From: Acidocella sp.
GTDB lineage: Bacteria > Pseudomonadota > Alphaproteobacteria > Acetobacterales > Acetobacteraceae
Reading direction: 5' to 3'
DNA: 41,594 nucleotides
Assembly: GCF_028687955.1 (NCBI RefSeq)
Contig: NZ_JAQTZC010000012.1
Location: forward strand, 1-41,594
The position numbers and the translations under genes are program-made. The notes beneath the pieces were generated by a model. It had not been told where the DNA came from and did no database searches. It saw nothing but the letters and a program-made list of their open reading frames with translations. The first letter of the stretch is position 1; every line of letters starts with the position of its first letter. This document shows, one piece after another, positions 1 through 7,843 of the stretch.

Positions 1-124
1 CCTGCGGGTCAATGTCCAGCGCCGCCACGCGCGCGCCTTCTGCCAGGGCCACTGCCAGCTGGGTGGCCAGCATGGTCTTGCCAGCACCGCCTTTCTGCTG
101 TGCAACCGCAATCACTTTACCCAT
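1..124 (-). CDS. ParA/MinD-family ATPase, N-terminal part (truncated by window start)
   Basis: Reverse strand reads MGKVIAVAQQKGGAGKTMLATQLAVALAEGARVAALDIDPQ, containing the deviant Walker A KGGAGKT. RBS-like AAGGAGG lies just upstream. An alternative ATG is at 130. Confidence 0.85.
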   Translation of the reverse strand, partial: MGKVIAVAQQKGGAGKTMLATQLAVALAEGARVAALDIDPQ

Positions 125-188
125 ATACATAAGCCTCCTTGATGAAAGAGACTTAACCGCAGTTTTTTGCGAAAGGCCAAGGATATTT

Positions 189-1523
189 ATGGACGAGCTG
201 CTGACACCGGCGGAGATGGGGCGCGCCGACGCCCTAGCTGGCAACGCGCGGGCGCTGATGGATGCCGCCGGACGGGCGGTGGCGCGCGCGGTGCGGCTGC
301 GATATGCCCCCTGCCCCACGCTGGTGCTGGCCGGCCCCGGCAATAACGGCGGTGATGGCCATGTGGCGGCTGCATATCTACGCCAGGCAGGCTGGGCGGT
401 GCGGGTGCGCGCCTGGAACGAGGCGAGCGTGGCCGAGGTCGAGCGCGCGGCGCTGGTGATCGACGCGATTTTCGGCGCTGGGCTGGCGCGCGATATCGCC
501 CCGGAGGTGGCGGCGCTGCTGCGCGCGGCCAGACGCCTGGTGGCGGTGGATGTTCCCTCCGGCCTGGACGGCGCCACCGGCGCGGTGCGCGGCTATGCGC
601 CGCAGGCCGAACTCACGGTCACGTTTTTCCGCGCCAAGCCGGGACATTATCTCTACCCCGGCCGCGGGTTGTGCGGGGAGCTGGCGCTGCGCGACATTGG
701 CCTGCCCGCAACGGTGCTGGAAGAGATAAAGCCGCAAACCTGGTTGAACAGCCCAGCGCTGTGGTGTTTGCCCGCCCGCGCGCCAACCGCGCACAAATAC
801 GCCGCCGGGGATGTAACCGTGCTGTGCGGCACCATGCCGGGTGCGGCGCGGCTGGCCTGCGCGGGGGCGCGGCGCGCGGGGGCGGGCATGGTTACGTTGG
901 CGGCCGATGCGCCGTTTATTCCGCCCGAGGCCGGGTTGATTGTGCGCGCCGAACCGCTGGAGGCGTTGCTGCGCGACACACGGCGCAGGGTGTGGGTCTG
1001 TGGGCCGGGACTCGGGAAACAAGCCGGCGAGAAACTGGCGCAGCTGCTGGCCGCCGGGCGCACGGTTGTGGCTGATGCGGATGCGCTGACCGCCTGTGCC
1101 GGCGCGCCTGAAAAATTACGCGGGGCAGCGGTCATCACCCCGCATGAGGGCGAGTTCAACCGCGTGTTTGGGCCGCTGCGGCAGGACCGGCTGAGCGCCG
1201 CGCGCGCGGCCGCGCGGCATACGGGGGCGGTGACGGTGCTGAAAGGGGCGGATACGATCATCGCCGCGCCGGACGGCCGCGCCGCGATCAACGCCAACGC
1301 GCCATCGTATCTGGCCAGCGGCGGCACCGGCGATGTGCTGGCGGGACTCATCGCCGCCGTGCTGGCCCAGGAGATGCCCGCTTTCGAGGCAGCCTGCGCC
1401 GCGGTGTGGCTGCATGGCGCGGCGGCCAGCGAGGCCGGACCCGGCATGCTCGCCGAGGATCTGCCCGCAAGGCTGGGGCCGCTGATGGCTGCATTGCGGA
1501 AGGAAAGCTGGATCGAGCCGTAA
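189..1523 (+). CDS. nnr: Bifunctional NAD(P)H-hydrate epimerase / ADP-dependent NAD(P)HX dehydratase
   Basis: YjeF N-domain (LVLAGPGNNGGDGHVAA) followed by a YjeF C/ribokinase-like domain (ITPHEGEFNRVFG, GGTGDVLAGLIAA). Start revised from 12 to ATG189. Confidence 0.9.
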   Translation: MDELLTPAEMGRADALAGNARALMDAAGRAVARAVRLRYAPCPTLVLAGPGNNGGDGHVAAAYLRQAGWAVRVRAWNEASVAEVERAALVIDAIFGAGLARDIAPEVAALLRAARRLVAVDVPSGLDGATGAVRGYAPQAELTVTFFRAKPGHYLYPGRGLCGELALRDIGLPATVLEEIKPQTWLNSPALWCLPARAPTAHKYAAGDVTVLCGTMPGAARLACAGARRAGAGMVTLAADAPFIPPEAGLIVRAEPLEALLRDTRRRVWVCGPGLGKQAGEKLAQLLAAGRTVVADADALTACAGAPEKLRGAAVITPHEGEFNRVFGPLRQDRLSAARAAARHTGAVTVLKGADTIIAAPDGRAAINANAPSYLASGGTGDVLAGLIAAVLAQEMPAFEAACAAVWLHGAAASEAGPGMLAEDLPARLGPLMAALRKESWIEP

Positions 1524-1620
1524 ATATTTTTTTACACAAAACTGCCGACGGCATGTGGCCGCCATCATCAACCGCTCTGATGCAATCGCAGCCATCACCG
1601 CGACAAGCCCGGACTGCTAA

Positions 1621-1854
1621 AGATCATATACAGCACAAGGATTAAAGTCTCATGAAACGGCTTTATTTCAGCAGTTTTGGCGCCGGGGCGAGCTTTTCGA
1701 CAGGCGCGGCGTAGCGGTTTACGATTGGCGCTACTACCATCTGACCCCGCCGCCCCATGGTTATGAATGGGTCCAGGATAATGGCCAGTTCGTGCTGGTG
1801 GCTATCGCGACCGGCATTATCGTTGAAGTGATCCTGAACGCGCTGAGCCACTAA
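1621..1854 (+). pseudogene. RcnB-family (anti-virulence/Ni-Co homeostasis-like) protein remnant lacking an N-terminus
   Basis: Open frame without an in-frame ATG encodes QFWRRGELFDRRGVAVYDWRYYHLTPPPHGYEWVQDNGQFVLVAIATGIIVEVILNALSH*, matching the RcnB pattern (YDW..YxLxxPPxGYxWV...LVAIATGII). An out-of-frame ATG at 1652 gives a short signal-like start that stops at 1713. Confidence 0.65.
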
Positions 1855-1861
1855 CCGCCCG

Positions 1862-1916
1862 GCAAAGCATATCCGGCGCCATGGGAGATACATGATTCCC
1901 ATGGCGGCGGCTTTGC
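1862..1916 (+). promoter_or_regulatory. Long hairpin directly upstream of the transketolase-like gene
   Basis: Inner stem CGCCATGGGA (1877-1886)/TCCCATGGCG (1897-1906) plus outer GCAAAGC (1862-1868)/GCTTTGC (1910-1916). Confidence 0.5.
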
Positions 1917-1930
1917 TCTAGACTCAGCCC

Positions 1931-4294
1931 ATGAATGAAATTCGGCCGGTGAAACCGGAACTCGCGGGGTTGGAAACATTGGCGGCCATTGAGCGGAAGC
2001 TGCTCTGGCTGTCCTCGTGGATGATCCATAACGCCAACCATTTGCGGCCGAATCGCGACGGCCTGAAGGTCGGCGGGCATCAGGCGTCCTGCGCCTCCGT
2101 CACCTCCATTATGGCGGCGCTGTATTTTGACAGCCTGCGCCCGCAGGACCGCGTGGCCGTGAAGCCGCATGCCGGGCCGGTGCTGCATGCCATCAACTAC
2201 CTTTTTGGCCGCCAGAGCGTGGAACAGATGGCGGGGCTGCGCCAGTTTGGCGGCGCGCAGGCGTATCCATCGCGCACCAAGGACGGCCCGGAGATCGATT
2301 TTTCCACCGGCTCGGTCGGCCTTGGCGTGGCGATGACCAGCTTCACCTCGCTGATGCAGGATTATGTGCGCGCGCATGCCATGGTGGACCCCGCCACCCC
2401 GCGCGGGCGGCAAATCGCCATCGCGGGCGATGCGGAGCTGGACGAGGGCAATATCTACGAGGCCCTGCTGGAGGGCTGGAAGCACGATGTCCGCGATGTG
2501 TGGTGGGTGGTGGACTACAACCGCCAGAGCCTCGATTCGGTGATGCCCGACCGGCTGTTCGGCCGGTTCGAGGGGTTGTTCCGCGACATGGGCTGGCGCG
2601 TGGTGATGCTGAAATATGGCAAGCGGCTGGAGGCGGCGTTCGCGCGGCCGAGCGGGGGCGCGCTGCGCAACTGGGTGGATGCCTGCCAGAACTCGACCTA
2701 TTCGGCGCTGACCTTCCAGGGCGGCGCGGCCTGGCGGCAGGCGATCCTCGCGGATCTGGCCAAAAACCGCGGCGTGCGCGCCATTATCGATCCGTTGAGC
2801 GACGCCGAACTCGGCGCGCTGATGACCAACCTCGCCGGGCACGACCTGGGCAGCCTGACCCAGGCGTTCCGCGCCGCTGCGCAGTCCAGCCAGCCGACGG
2901 TGTTCCTCGCCTATACCATCAAGGGCATGGGCCTGCCCTTTGCCGGGCATAAGGACAACCACGCCGGCATGATGACGGTGGAGCAGATGGACTCCTTCCG
3001 CGCCGCCATGCACATCCGCCCCGGGCATGAATGGGACCGTTTCGAGGGGCTGGCCGAGCCGCGGGCGGTGGAGAATTTCATCAACAGCGCGCCCTATGCC
3101 ACGCCGCTGACCCCAAATGGCCGCCGCCTGCCCGCCGCCACCGTGCCGGTTCCCCCCGTGCTGCCGCAGCCGCGCATCATTGGCCGGCGCATGAGCACAC
3201 AGGCCGGGTTTGGCGAAATCCTCTCCGAGATCGGCCGCGCGCAGGGCGAGACGGCCGAAATGTCGCGCCGCATCGTCACCATGAGTCCGGATGTCGCGGT
3301 TTCCACCAACCTCGGCCCCTGGATCAACCGGCGCGGCGTGTTTGACCGGCACACCCGCGAGGATGTGTTCCGCGACGGCAAGCTGGCCAGCGCGCAACGC
3401 TGGGGCACCAATCCACAGGGGCAGCATATCGAGCTTGGCATCGCCGAGCAGAACCTCTTCCTGCTGCTCGGCGCGGCCGGGTTGTCGCACGATCTCAACG
3501 GCACGCGGCTGCTCCCCGTCGGCACGGTGTATGATCCGTTCGTGAACCGCGGCCATGATGCGCTGTTCTATGCCTGCTATCAGGATGCGCGGTTTCTGCT
3601 CATCTCCACCCCCAGCGGCATAACCCTGGCGCCCGAGGGCGGGCAGCACCAGGCCACCAACACGCCGCTGCTGGCCATCGTGCAGGACCGGCTGGCGAGC
3701 TTCGAGCCCGCCTATTGCGACGAACTGGCGATTTTGCTGCGCCACGCCTTCGAGCATATGCAAAAGCCCGAAGGCTCGGCCGTGTGGCTGCGGCTCTCCA
3801 CCCAGGTGCTCACGCAGCCCGAGCGCAAGCTGAATGCCGCGCATGTGATCGCAGGCGGGCATTGGGTGGTGCCGCCCGCGCCCGGTGCCGGCATCGCTAT
3901 CGCCACCCAGGGCGCGGTGGCGGGCGAGGCGGAAAAAGCCTTCGCCATGTTGCGCGAGGATGTGCCTGAAGCCGGGTTGCTCGCCATCACCAGCCCTGAC
4001 CGGCTGTATGCCGGATGGCGCGCGGCCCAGCGCCAGCGCCGCCAGGGGGTCCATGCCAGTTCGCACATCGAAGATCTGCTGGCCCCGCTCGCGCCCGGCG
4101 CCGCGCTGGTGAGCGTGCTGGATGGCCATCCGGCGGCCCATGCCTGGCTCGGCGGCGTGCGCGGCAACCGGATCATGGCGCTGGGACCGGACCGTTTTGG
4201 CCAGTCGGGCGACATCACCGATCTCTACCGCGAATATGAGATCGACGCGGCGGCGATTCTGGACGCCTGCGCGGAAGGCCTGCTCGGAATTTGA
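1931..4294 (+). CDS. Transketolase / homodimeric pyruvate dehydrogenase E1-like thiamine diphosphate enzyme
   Basis: 787 aa; GDAELDEGNIYEALLEGWKHDVRDVWWVVDYNRQSLD (ThDP-binding GDx(E)..N motif) and C-terminal transketolase-like domain (LGIAEQNLFLLLGAAGLS). Confidence 0.8.
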   Translation: MNEIRPVKPELAGLETLAAIERKLLWLSSWMIHNANHLRPNRDGLKVGGHQASCASVTSIMAALYFDSLRPQDRVAVKPHAGPVLHAINYLFGRQSVEQMAGLRQFGGAQAYPSRTKDGPEIDFSTGSVGLGVAMTSFTSLMQDYVRAHAMVDPATPRGRQIAIAGDAELDEGNIYEALLEGWKHDVRDVWWVVDYNRQSLDSVMPDRLFGRFEGLFRDMGWRVVMLKYGKRLEAAFARPSGGALRNWVDACQNSTYSALTFQGGAAWRQAILADLAKNRGVRAIIDPLSDAELGALMTNLAGHDLGSLTQAFRAAAQSSQPTVFLAYTIKGMGLPFAGHKDNHAGMMTVEQMDSFRAAMHIRPGHEWDRFEGLAEPRAVENFINSAPYATPLTPNGRRLPAATVPVPPVLPQPRIIGRRMSTQAGFGEILSEIGRAQGETAEMSRRIVTMSPDVAVSTNLGPWINRRGVFDRHTREDVFRDGKLASAQRWGTNPQGQHIELGIAEQNLFLLLGAAGLSHDLNGTRLLPVGTVYDPFVNRGHDALFYACYQDARFLLISTPSGITLAPEGGQHQATNTPLLAIVQDRLASFEPAYCDELAILLRHAFEHMQKPEGSAVWLRLSTQVLTQPERKLNAAHVIAGGHWVVPPAPGAGIAIATQGAVAGEAEKAFAMLREDVPEAGLLAITSPDRLYAGWRAAQRQRRQGVHASSHIEDLLAPLAPGAALVSVLDGHPAAHAWLGGVRGNRIMALGPDRFGQSGDITDLYREYEIDAAAILDACAEGLLGI

Positions 4295-5325
4295 AAAAAT
4301 CCGTATCGAGCGCACCGGCGCACCGGCTGGGCTCACTGGAGCTTGGCCGGTTGATTGCCGCCAGCCTGGTCATGGTCTCGCATCTGGTCAGCCTGGATGC
4401 CGCCCCCGGCCCGCTCGGCGTGCAATATTTCTTCGTGCTCAGCGGCTTCGTGATGATCACCGCGCATCATGGCGATTTCGGCCGCTGGCGCGGGCCGCTC
4501 AAATTCTGGTGGCGGCGGATCTGCCGGATCTACCCGCTCTACTGGCTGATGCTGCTGCCGGTGATGTTCTACTATTACCACGGCCTGGCCCCGGCTGGCA
4601 CCAACTGGGCGCTGTTCGCGCTGACACCGCGCGTGGTGAACGACCTGATCCCCCCGGCGTGGACGCTGCGTTTCGAGGTCGCGTTCTACATCATGTTCGG
4701 CCTTTGCCTGATCCCCCATGTGGGCCGGGTTATCCTCGCCGGTTGGGTGCTCAGCGTGCTCTGGCTGCTGGTGCCGATCCACGTGTTCCGTTTTTTCCAC
4801 ATCCACCGCTACAACATCATGTTCCTGCGCGCGGTCGGGCTCAACAATCACTTTATATCGGTTTTTGAACTCTATTTCTTCGCCGGGCTGCTTGGCGGTT
4901 GGCTGCTGATAAAGTCACGCCCCAGCATCGTGTTGGCGCTGGCAGGGCTGCTCACCGGCGGCGCGCTGATGTTCATGAAGCTCCGGGTCACGCAATGGGG
5001 GTATGTGTATCCGGGGCCGATTAATCTCGCGGTGTTATCGCTGGGCTATGCCGGGGTGATGTTCGGCCTCGCCATGCTGGAGCGTTGCGGCGTCTTCCAT
5101 CTGGGCAAATGGGCGGCCTGGGCCGGCGCCATCTCGTATCCGCTGTATATTTCGCATTCGCCGCTGCTGTTGGCGGCCGATAAACTGCTGCCAGCGCATC
5201 TGCGCACGAATATTCTGGTGGAGGGCGTGTTGCTGCTGTTGATCTACGCCGTAGCGATCTGGCTGGCGTTCAACGTGGACCGACCGCTGCAACGCATGCT
5301 GCGCCGGGGTTATAAAAACGCCTGA
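4291..5325 (+). CDS. Acyltransferase family 3 (OafA/YrhL-like) membrane protein
   Basis: GSLELGRLIAASLVMVSHL...GVQYFFVLSGFVM...RRICRIYPLYWL; multiple TM segments. TTG start overlaps the upstream stop (TTGA). Confidence 0.85.
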   Translation: MKKSVSSAPAHRLGSLELGRLIAASLVMVSHLVSLDAAPGPLGVQYFFVLSGFVMITAHHGDFGRWRGPLKFWWRRICRIYPLYWLMLLPVMFYYYHGLAPAGTNWALFALTPRVVNDLIPPAWTLRFEVAFYIMFGLCLIPHVGRVILAGWVLSVLWLLVPIHVFRFFHIHRYNIMFLRAVGLNNHFISVFELYFFAGLLGGWLLIKSRPSIVLALAGLLTGGALMFMKLRVTQWGYVYPGPINLAVLSLGYAGVMFGLAMLERCGVFHLGKWAAWAGAISYPLYISHSPLLLAADKLLPAHLRTNILVEGVLLLLIYAVAIWLAFNVDRPLQRMLRRGYKNA

Positions 5326-5399
5326 CTCCTGCCGAAAAACTTCTGCTATAACTGCATAAAAAGGCGAAGTGTCCTGGTTGAAAAAAACCAAAATGCCGG

Positions 5400-5560
5400 G
5401 TGACTCACCCTTGGCCGCTGCGGCTGATGCGTTGGCTGAAAGGGATGGCCATTGTGATGATGATTGGCAGTGGCTGGCAGATTTATGATGCCTCGCCGCT
5501 GTTCGATCCGCACACGCTGGCGCCGACCTTCCGGGCCGGCCAGATCACTAGAGCCTGATT
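5400..5560 (+). pseudogene. Cytochrome b561/thiosulfate-reductase-type cytochrome b subunit, N-terminal fragment
   Basis: Frame from GTG5400 reads THPWPLRLMRWLKGMAIVMMIGSGWQIYDASPLFDPHTLAPTFRAGQITRA*, the HP.P.R..HW...MIGSGW.IY.ASP pattern. It ends within the palindromic repeat at 5550. Confidence 0.6.
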
Positions 5561-5582
5561 GGCTTAAGTGTGATCAGGCTCT
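5550..5582. repeat. Intergenic palindromic element (stem-loop)
   Basis: AGAGCCTGAT (5550-5559) / ATCAGGCTCT (5573-5582), loop TGGCTTAAGTGTG. Confidence 0.8.
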
Positions 5583-5593
5583 GGTTATTTTTC

Positions 5594-5653
5594 TGAGGGC
5601 GATTCACGCTTTCGGCTCGCTCAGCTGAGCGAACCTCAAACGATCGCGCTCTA
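5594..5653. repeat. Second, longer imperfect palindromic element
   Basis: GAGGGCGAT.../...GATCGCGCTC outer arms; perfect core CGCTCAGCTGAGCG at 5618-5631. Confidence 0.65.
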
Positions 5654-5726
5654 ACCTGCCGTGCGTCAACGCCTCTGGAATTTCCGTTCCCGGCCCCGCC
5701 GCTTGCCAAGCCCGCCCCGCCGCGCC

Positions 5727-7205
5727 ATGCAAACGGGCATGAAGAACACCATCATCGTCGTGCTGCTGGCCACCACACTGCGCCTTATCTTCGCCCGCTA
5801 TACCGGGCTTGGAATTGATGAAAGTTACATGGTGGCGGCCAGCCATCAGTTTGCCATCTCGTATTTTGACCATCCCCTGGCCTCCTGGTGGCTGGAACTG
5901 GGCAGCCGGTGGCTGTTTGGCAGCGCCAGCCCGATTGTGGTGCGGCTGCCGTTCATCATGCTGTCGGCCGTGTCCTCCTGGCTGCTCTACCTGCTCACAA
6001 CACGGCTTTACGGCGCGCGGGCGGGGTTCTGGGCGGTGGTGGCCTATAATATCTCACCCGTGTTCTCGCTTGCCTTCGGCAGCTGGGTGCTGCCCGATGG
6101 CCCGCTGGATGCCGCCCTGCTGGCCGCCGCCTATGCGTTGAGCCGCGCGCTGGGTGTGGCCGATGGCGAGGCCGAGCCGCAGACGCGCTGGTGGGCGGCG
6201 GCGGGGTTTTTCGCCGGGCTGGCGATGTTGAGCAAATACAGCGCCGCGCTGGTTCTGCTGGGGGCGGTGTTCGTGCTCCTGACAGACCCGAAAGCGCGCC
6301 CACAACTGCGCCACGCGGCTCCGTGGGGGGCGGGCATGCTGGCGGTGCTGATGTTCACACCCGTGCTGTACTGGAACGCGCGGCACGGCTGGCAGTCATT
6401 TGACTACCAGAGCGGGCGGGCGCTGGGACTGCGGCTGCATCCGCTCGCGCCATTGAGCATCTGGGGCGGCGAGGCGTTGTTCGTGCTGCCCTGGCTGTGG
6501 CTGCCGATGATGGGGCTGCTGCTGCGCGCGCTGCGGCGCGGGCCAGCAGAGCGGCGCGGCTGGATGCTGAGCTGCCTGGCGATTTTACCGGTGGTGCTGT
6601 TCTCGGTGGTCAGCATCTGGTCCTCCACCCGCATCCTCTACCATTGGGCGGCGCCCGGATATTTGCTGCTGTTGCCAATGCTCGGCCACTGGGCCGCCGG
6701 ATGGCGCCCGCGCTGGCGCAATGGAATCGCCCTATTTTCAGCCTTGCTGCTGGCAAGCACCGCCATGCTGATCGCCGCCGAGGTAAGCTTCGCCGTGATC
6801 CCCTACTCCGCGATCCCCGCCAAGCCAGGAAAATCGCCCTTGCTGCAGGCGGTGGACTGGGATTCAATCGCCCCTGAAATTCCACCCGGCATCAATGCGG
6901 TGGCTGCCTTGCGTTGGTATGACGCGGGAAAAATCGGCTACGCCCTACGCGGCCGTTCCACTATTGTTACGGTTTTTGGCGCCGATCCACATGAATTCGG
7001 TGATAGCGCGCCACCATTCTCATTGCTGGGGAAAAATGTTCTGCTTATCGCGATGCCAGGCAACGCCACAAAAATCAGCGCGTTCTACGCACCATATTTC
7101 AAGAGTTTGGTGCCAGGACCGACGCTGACCGTGATGCACCACGGCCAGCTCCTGCTCGCAATCCCGAGTTTTATCGGCACTGATCTGGTTGCGGTTCCAA
7201 AATAG
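5727..7205 (+). CDS. Glycosyltransferase family 39 / ArnT-like membrane protein
   Basis: GIDESYMVAASHQFAISYFDHPLASWWLELGSRWLFG...VRLPFIMLS. Start refined from 5661 to ATG5727. Confidence 0.85.
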   Translation: MQTGMKNTIIVVLLATTLRLIFARYTGLGIDESYMVAASHQFAISYFDHPLASWWLELGSRWLFGSASPIVVRLPFIMLSAVSSWLLYLLTTRLYGARAGFWAVVAYNISPVFSLAFGSWVLPDGPLDAALLAAAYALSRALGVADGEAEPQTRWWAAAGFFAGLAMLSKYSAALVLLGAVFVLLTDPKARPQLRHAAPWGAGMLAVLMFTPVLYWNARHGWQSFDYQSGRALGLRLHPLAPLSIWGGEALFVLPWLWLPMMGLLLRALRRGPAERRGWMLSCLAILPVVLFSVVSIWSSTRILYHWAAPGYLLLLPMLGHWAAGWRPRWRNGIALFSALLLASTAMLIAAEVSFAVIPYSAIPAKPGKSPLLQAVDWDSIAPEIPPGINAVAALRWYDAGKIGYALRGRSTIVTVFGADPHEFGDSAPPFSLLGKNVLLIAMPGNATKISAFYAPYFKSLVPGPTLTVMHHGQLLLAIPSFIGTDLVAVPK

Positions 7206-7224
7206 AGGGGGCGCAAGCCCCCTC
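7205..7224. terminator. Hairpin between convergent genes
   Basis: GAGGGGGC-GCAA-GCCCCCTC, perfect 8-bp stem with GNRA-type loop. No clear U-tract. Confidence 0.55.
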
Positions 7225-7232
7225 CGCCGTTA

Positions 7233-7688
7233 TCAAGCCGCCTGCGGCAATTCCACCGCGGCGCCACCCGCCTTGGTCGAATCGACAACCGCGATGCGGC
7301 GCGGCTTCGCCGATTCCGGCACCACGCGCCGGATCGCCACATGCAAAAGTCCGTTGGCGATATCTGCGCCTTCCACAACCATATGGTCAGCCAGCACAAA
7401 CCGGCGGGTGAACGCGCGCGCCGCGATGCCGCGATGCAGGAACTCGCCCTTCGCCGCGGTTTCAGCCAGCCGGCCGGAAACGATCAGCGCGTTATCCTTC
7501 ACCGTCAACTCGATATCCTCCGCCGAGAATCCTGCGACCGCAAGGCTGAGGCGGTAGGATTCCTCGCCGGTTTTCTCAATATTGTAAGGTGGGTAAGCCC
7601 CCGCGTCCTGCGGGATGGTGTCGGCCAGCCGCGCCAGACGGTCAAAGCCGATCGCGGTACGGAATAAGGGTGCAAAATCGTAAGTCAT
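7233..7688 (-). CDS. Hsp20/alpha-crystallin family small heat shock protein (IbpA-like)
   Basis: MTYDFAPLFRTAIGFDRLARL...YPPYNIEKTGEESYRLSLAVAGFSAEDIELTV...HRGIAARAFTRRFVLADHM. Start refined to ATG7688. Confidence 0.95.
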   Translation of the reverse strand: MTYDFAPLFRTAIGFDRLARLADTIPQDAGAYPPYNIEKTGEESYRLSLAVAGFSAEDIELTVKDNALIVSGRLAETAAKGEFLHRGIAARAFTRRFVLADHMVVEGADIANGLLHVAIRRVVPESAKPRRIAVVDSTKAGGAAVELPQAA

Positions 7689-7790
7689 GAGGAAACCTCC
7701 TGAAGCAAGCAAGGTTAAAATGTTTTCCGGCTCCCATCTGGCAAACCGGTTAGGCGATTGCCCGGACCCTCGGTGAGGCGCCCAGGCAAT
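7689..7790 (-). promoter_or_regulatory. ROSE-like RNA thermometer in the sHSP 5' UTR
   Basis: Three hairpins on the minus-strand transcript: 7790-7757 (AUUGCC.../...GGGCAAU), 7749-7727 (CCGG.../...CCGG) and 7716-7694 (AACCUUGCU-UGCUUC-AGGAGGUU). The last sequesters the SD opposite UUGCU with a bulged G. Confidence 0.8.
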
Positions 7791-7794
7791 GAGT

Positions 7795-7822
7795 ATTATA
7801 GGAAAATTTTTTGCGCTTCAAG
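7795..7822 (-). promoter_or_regulatory. Putative heat-shock (RpoH-like) promoter of the sHSP gene
   Basis: Minus strand CTTGAA-GCGCAAAAAATTTT-CCTATAAT. The transcript would start at the foot of ROSE hairpin I. Confidence 0.5.
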
Positions 7823-7843
7823 ATTTTTTTCCGCAGCGCGCGC

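Noticed and set aside
1817-4336. 839-aa antisense ORF opposite the transketolase-like gene
   Set aside because: High-GC shadow ORF: the sense frame has strong ThDP-enzyme motifs, while the antisense is His/Arg/Gly-rich low-complexity without recognizable domains.
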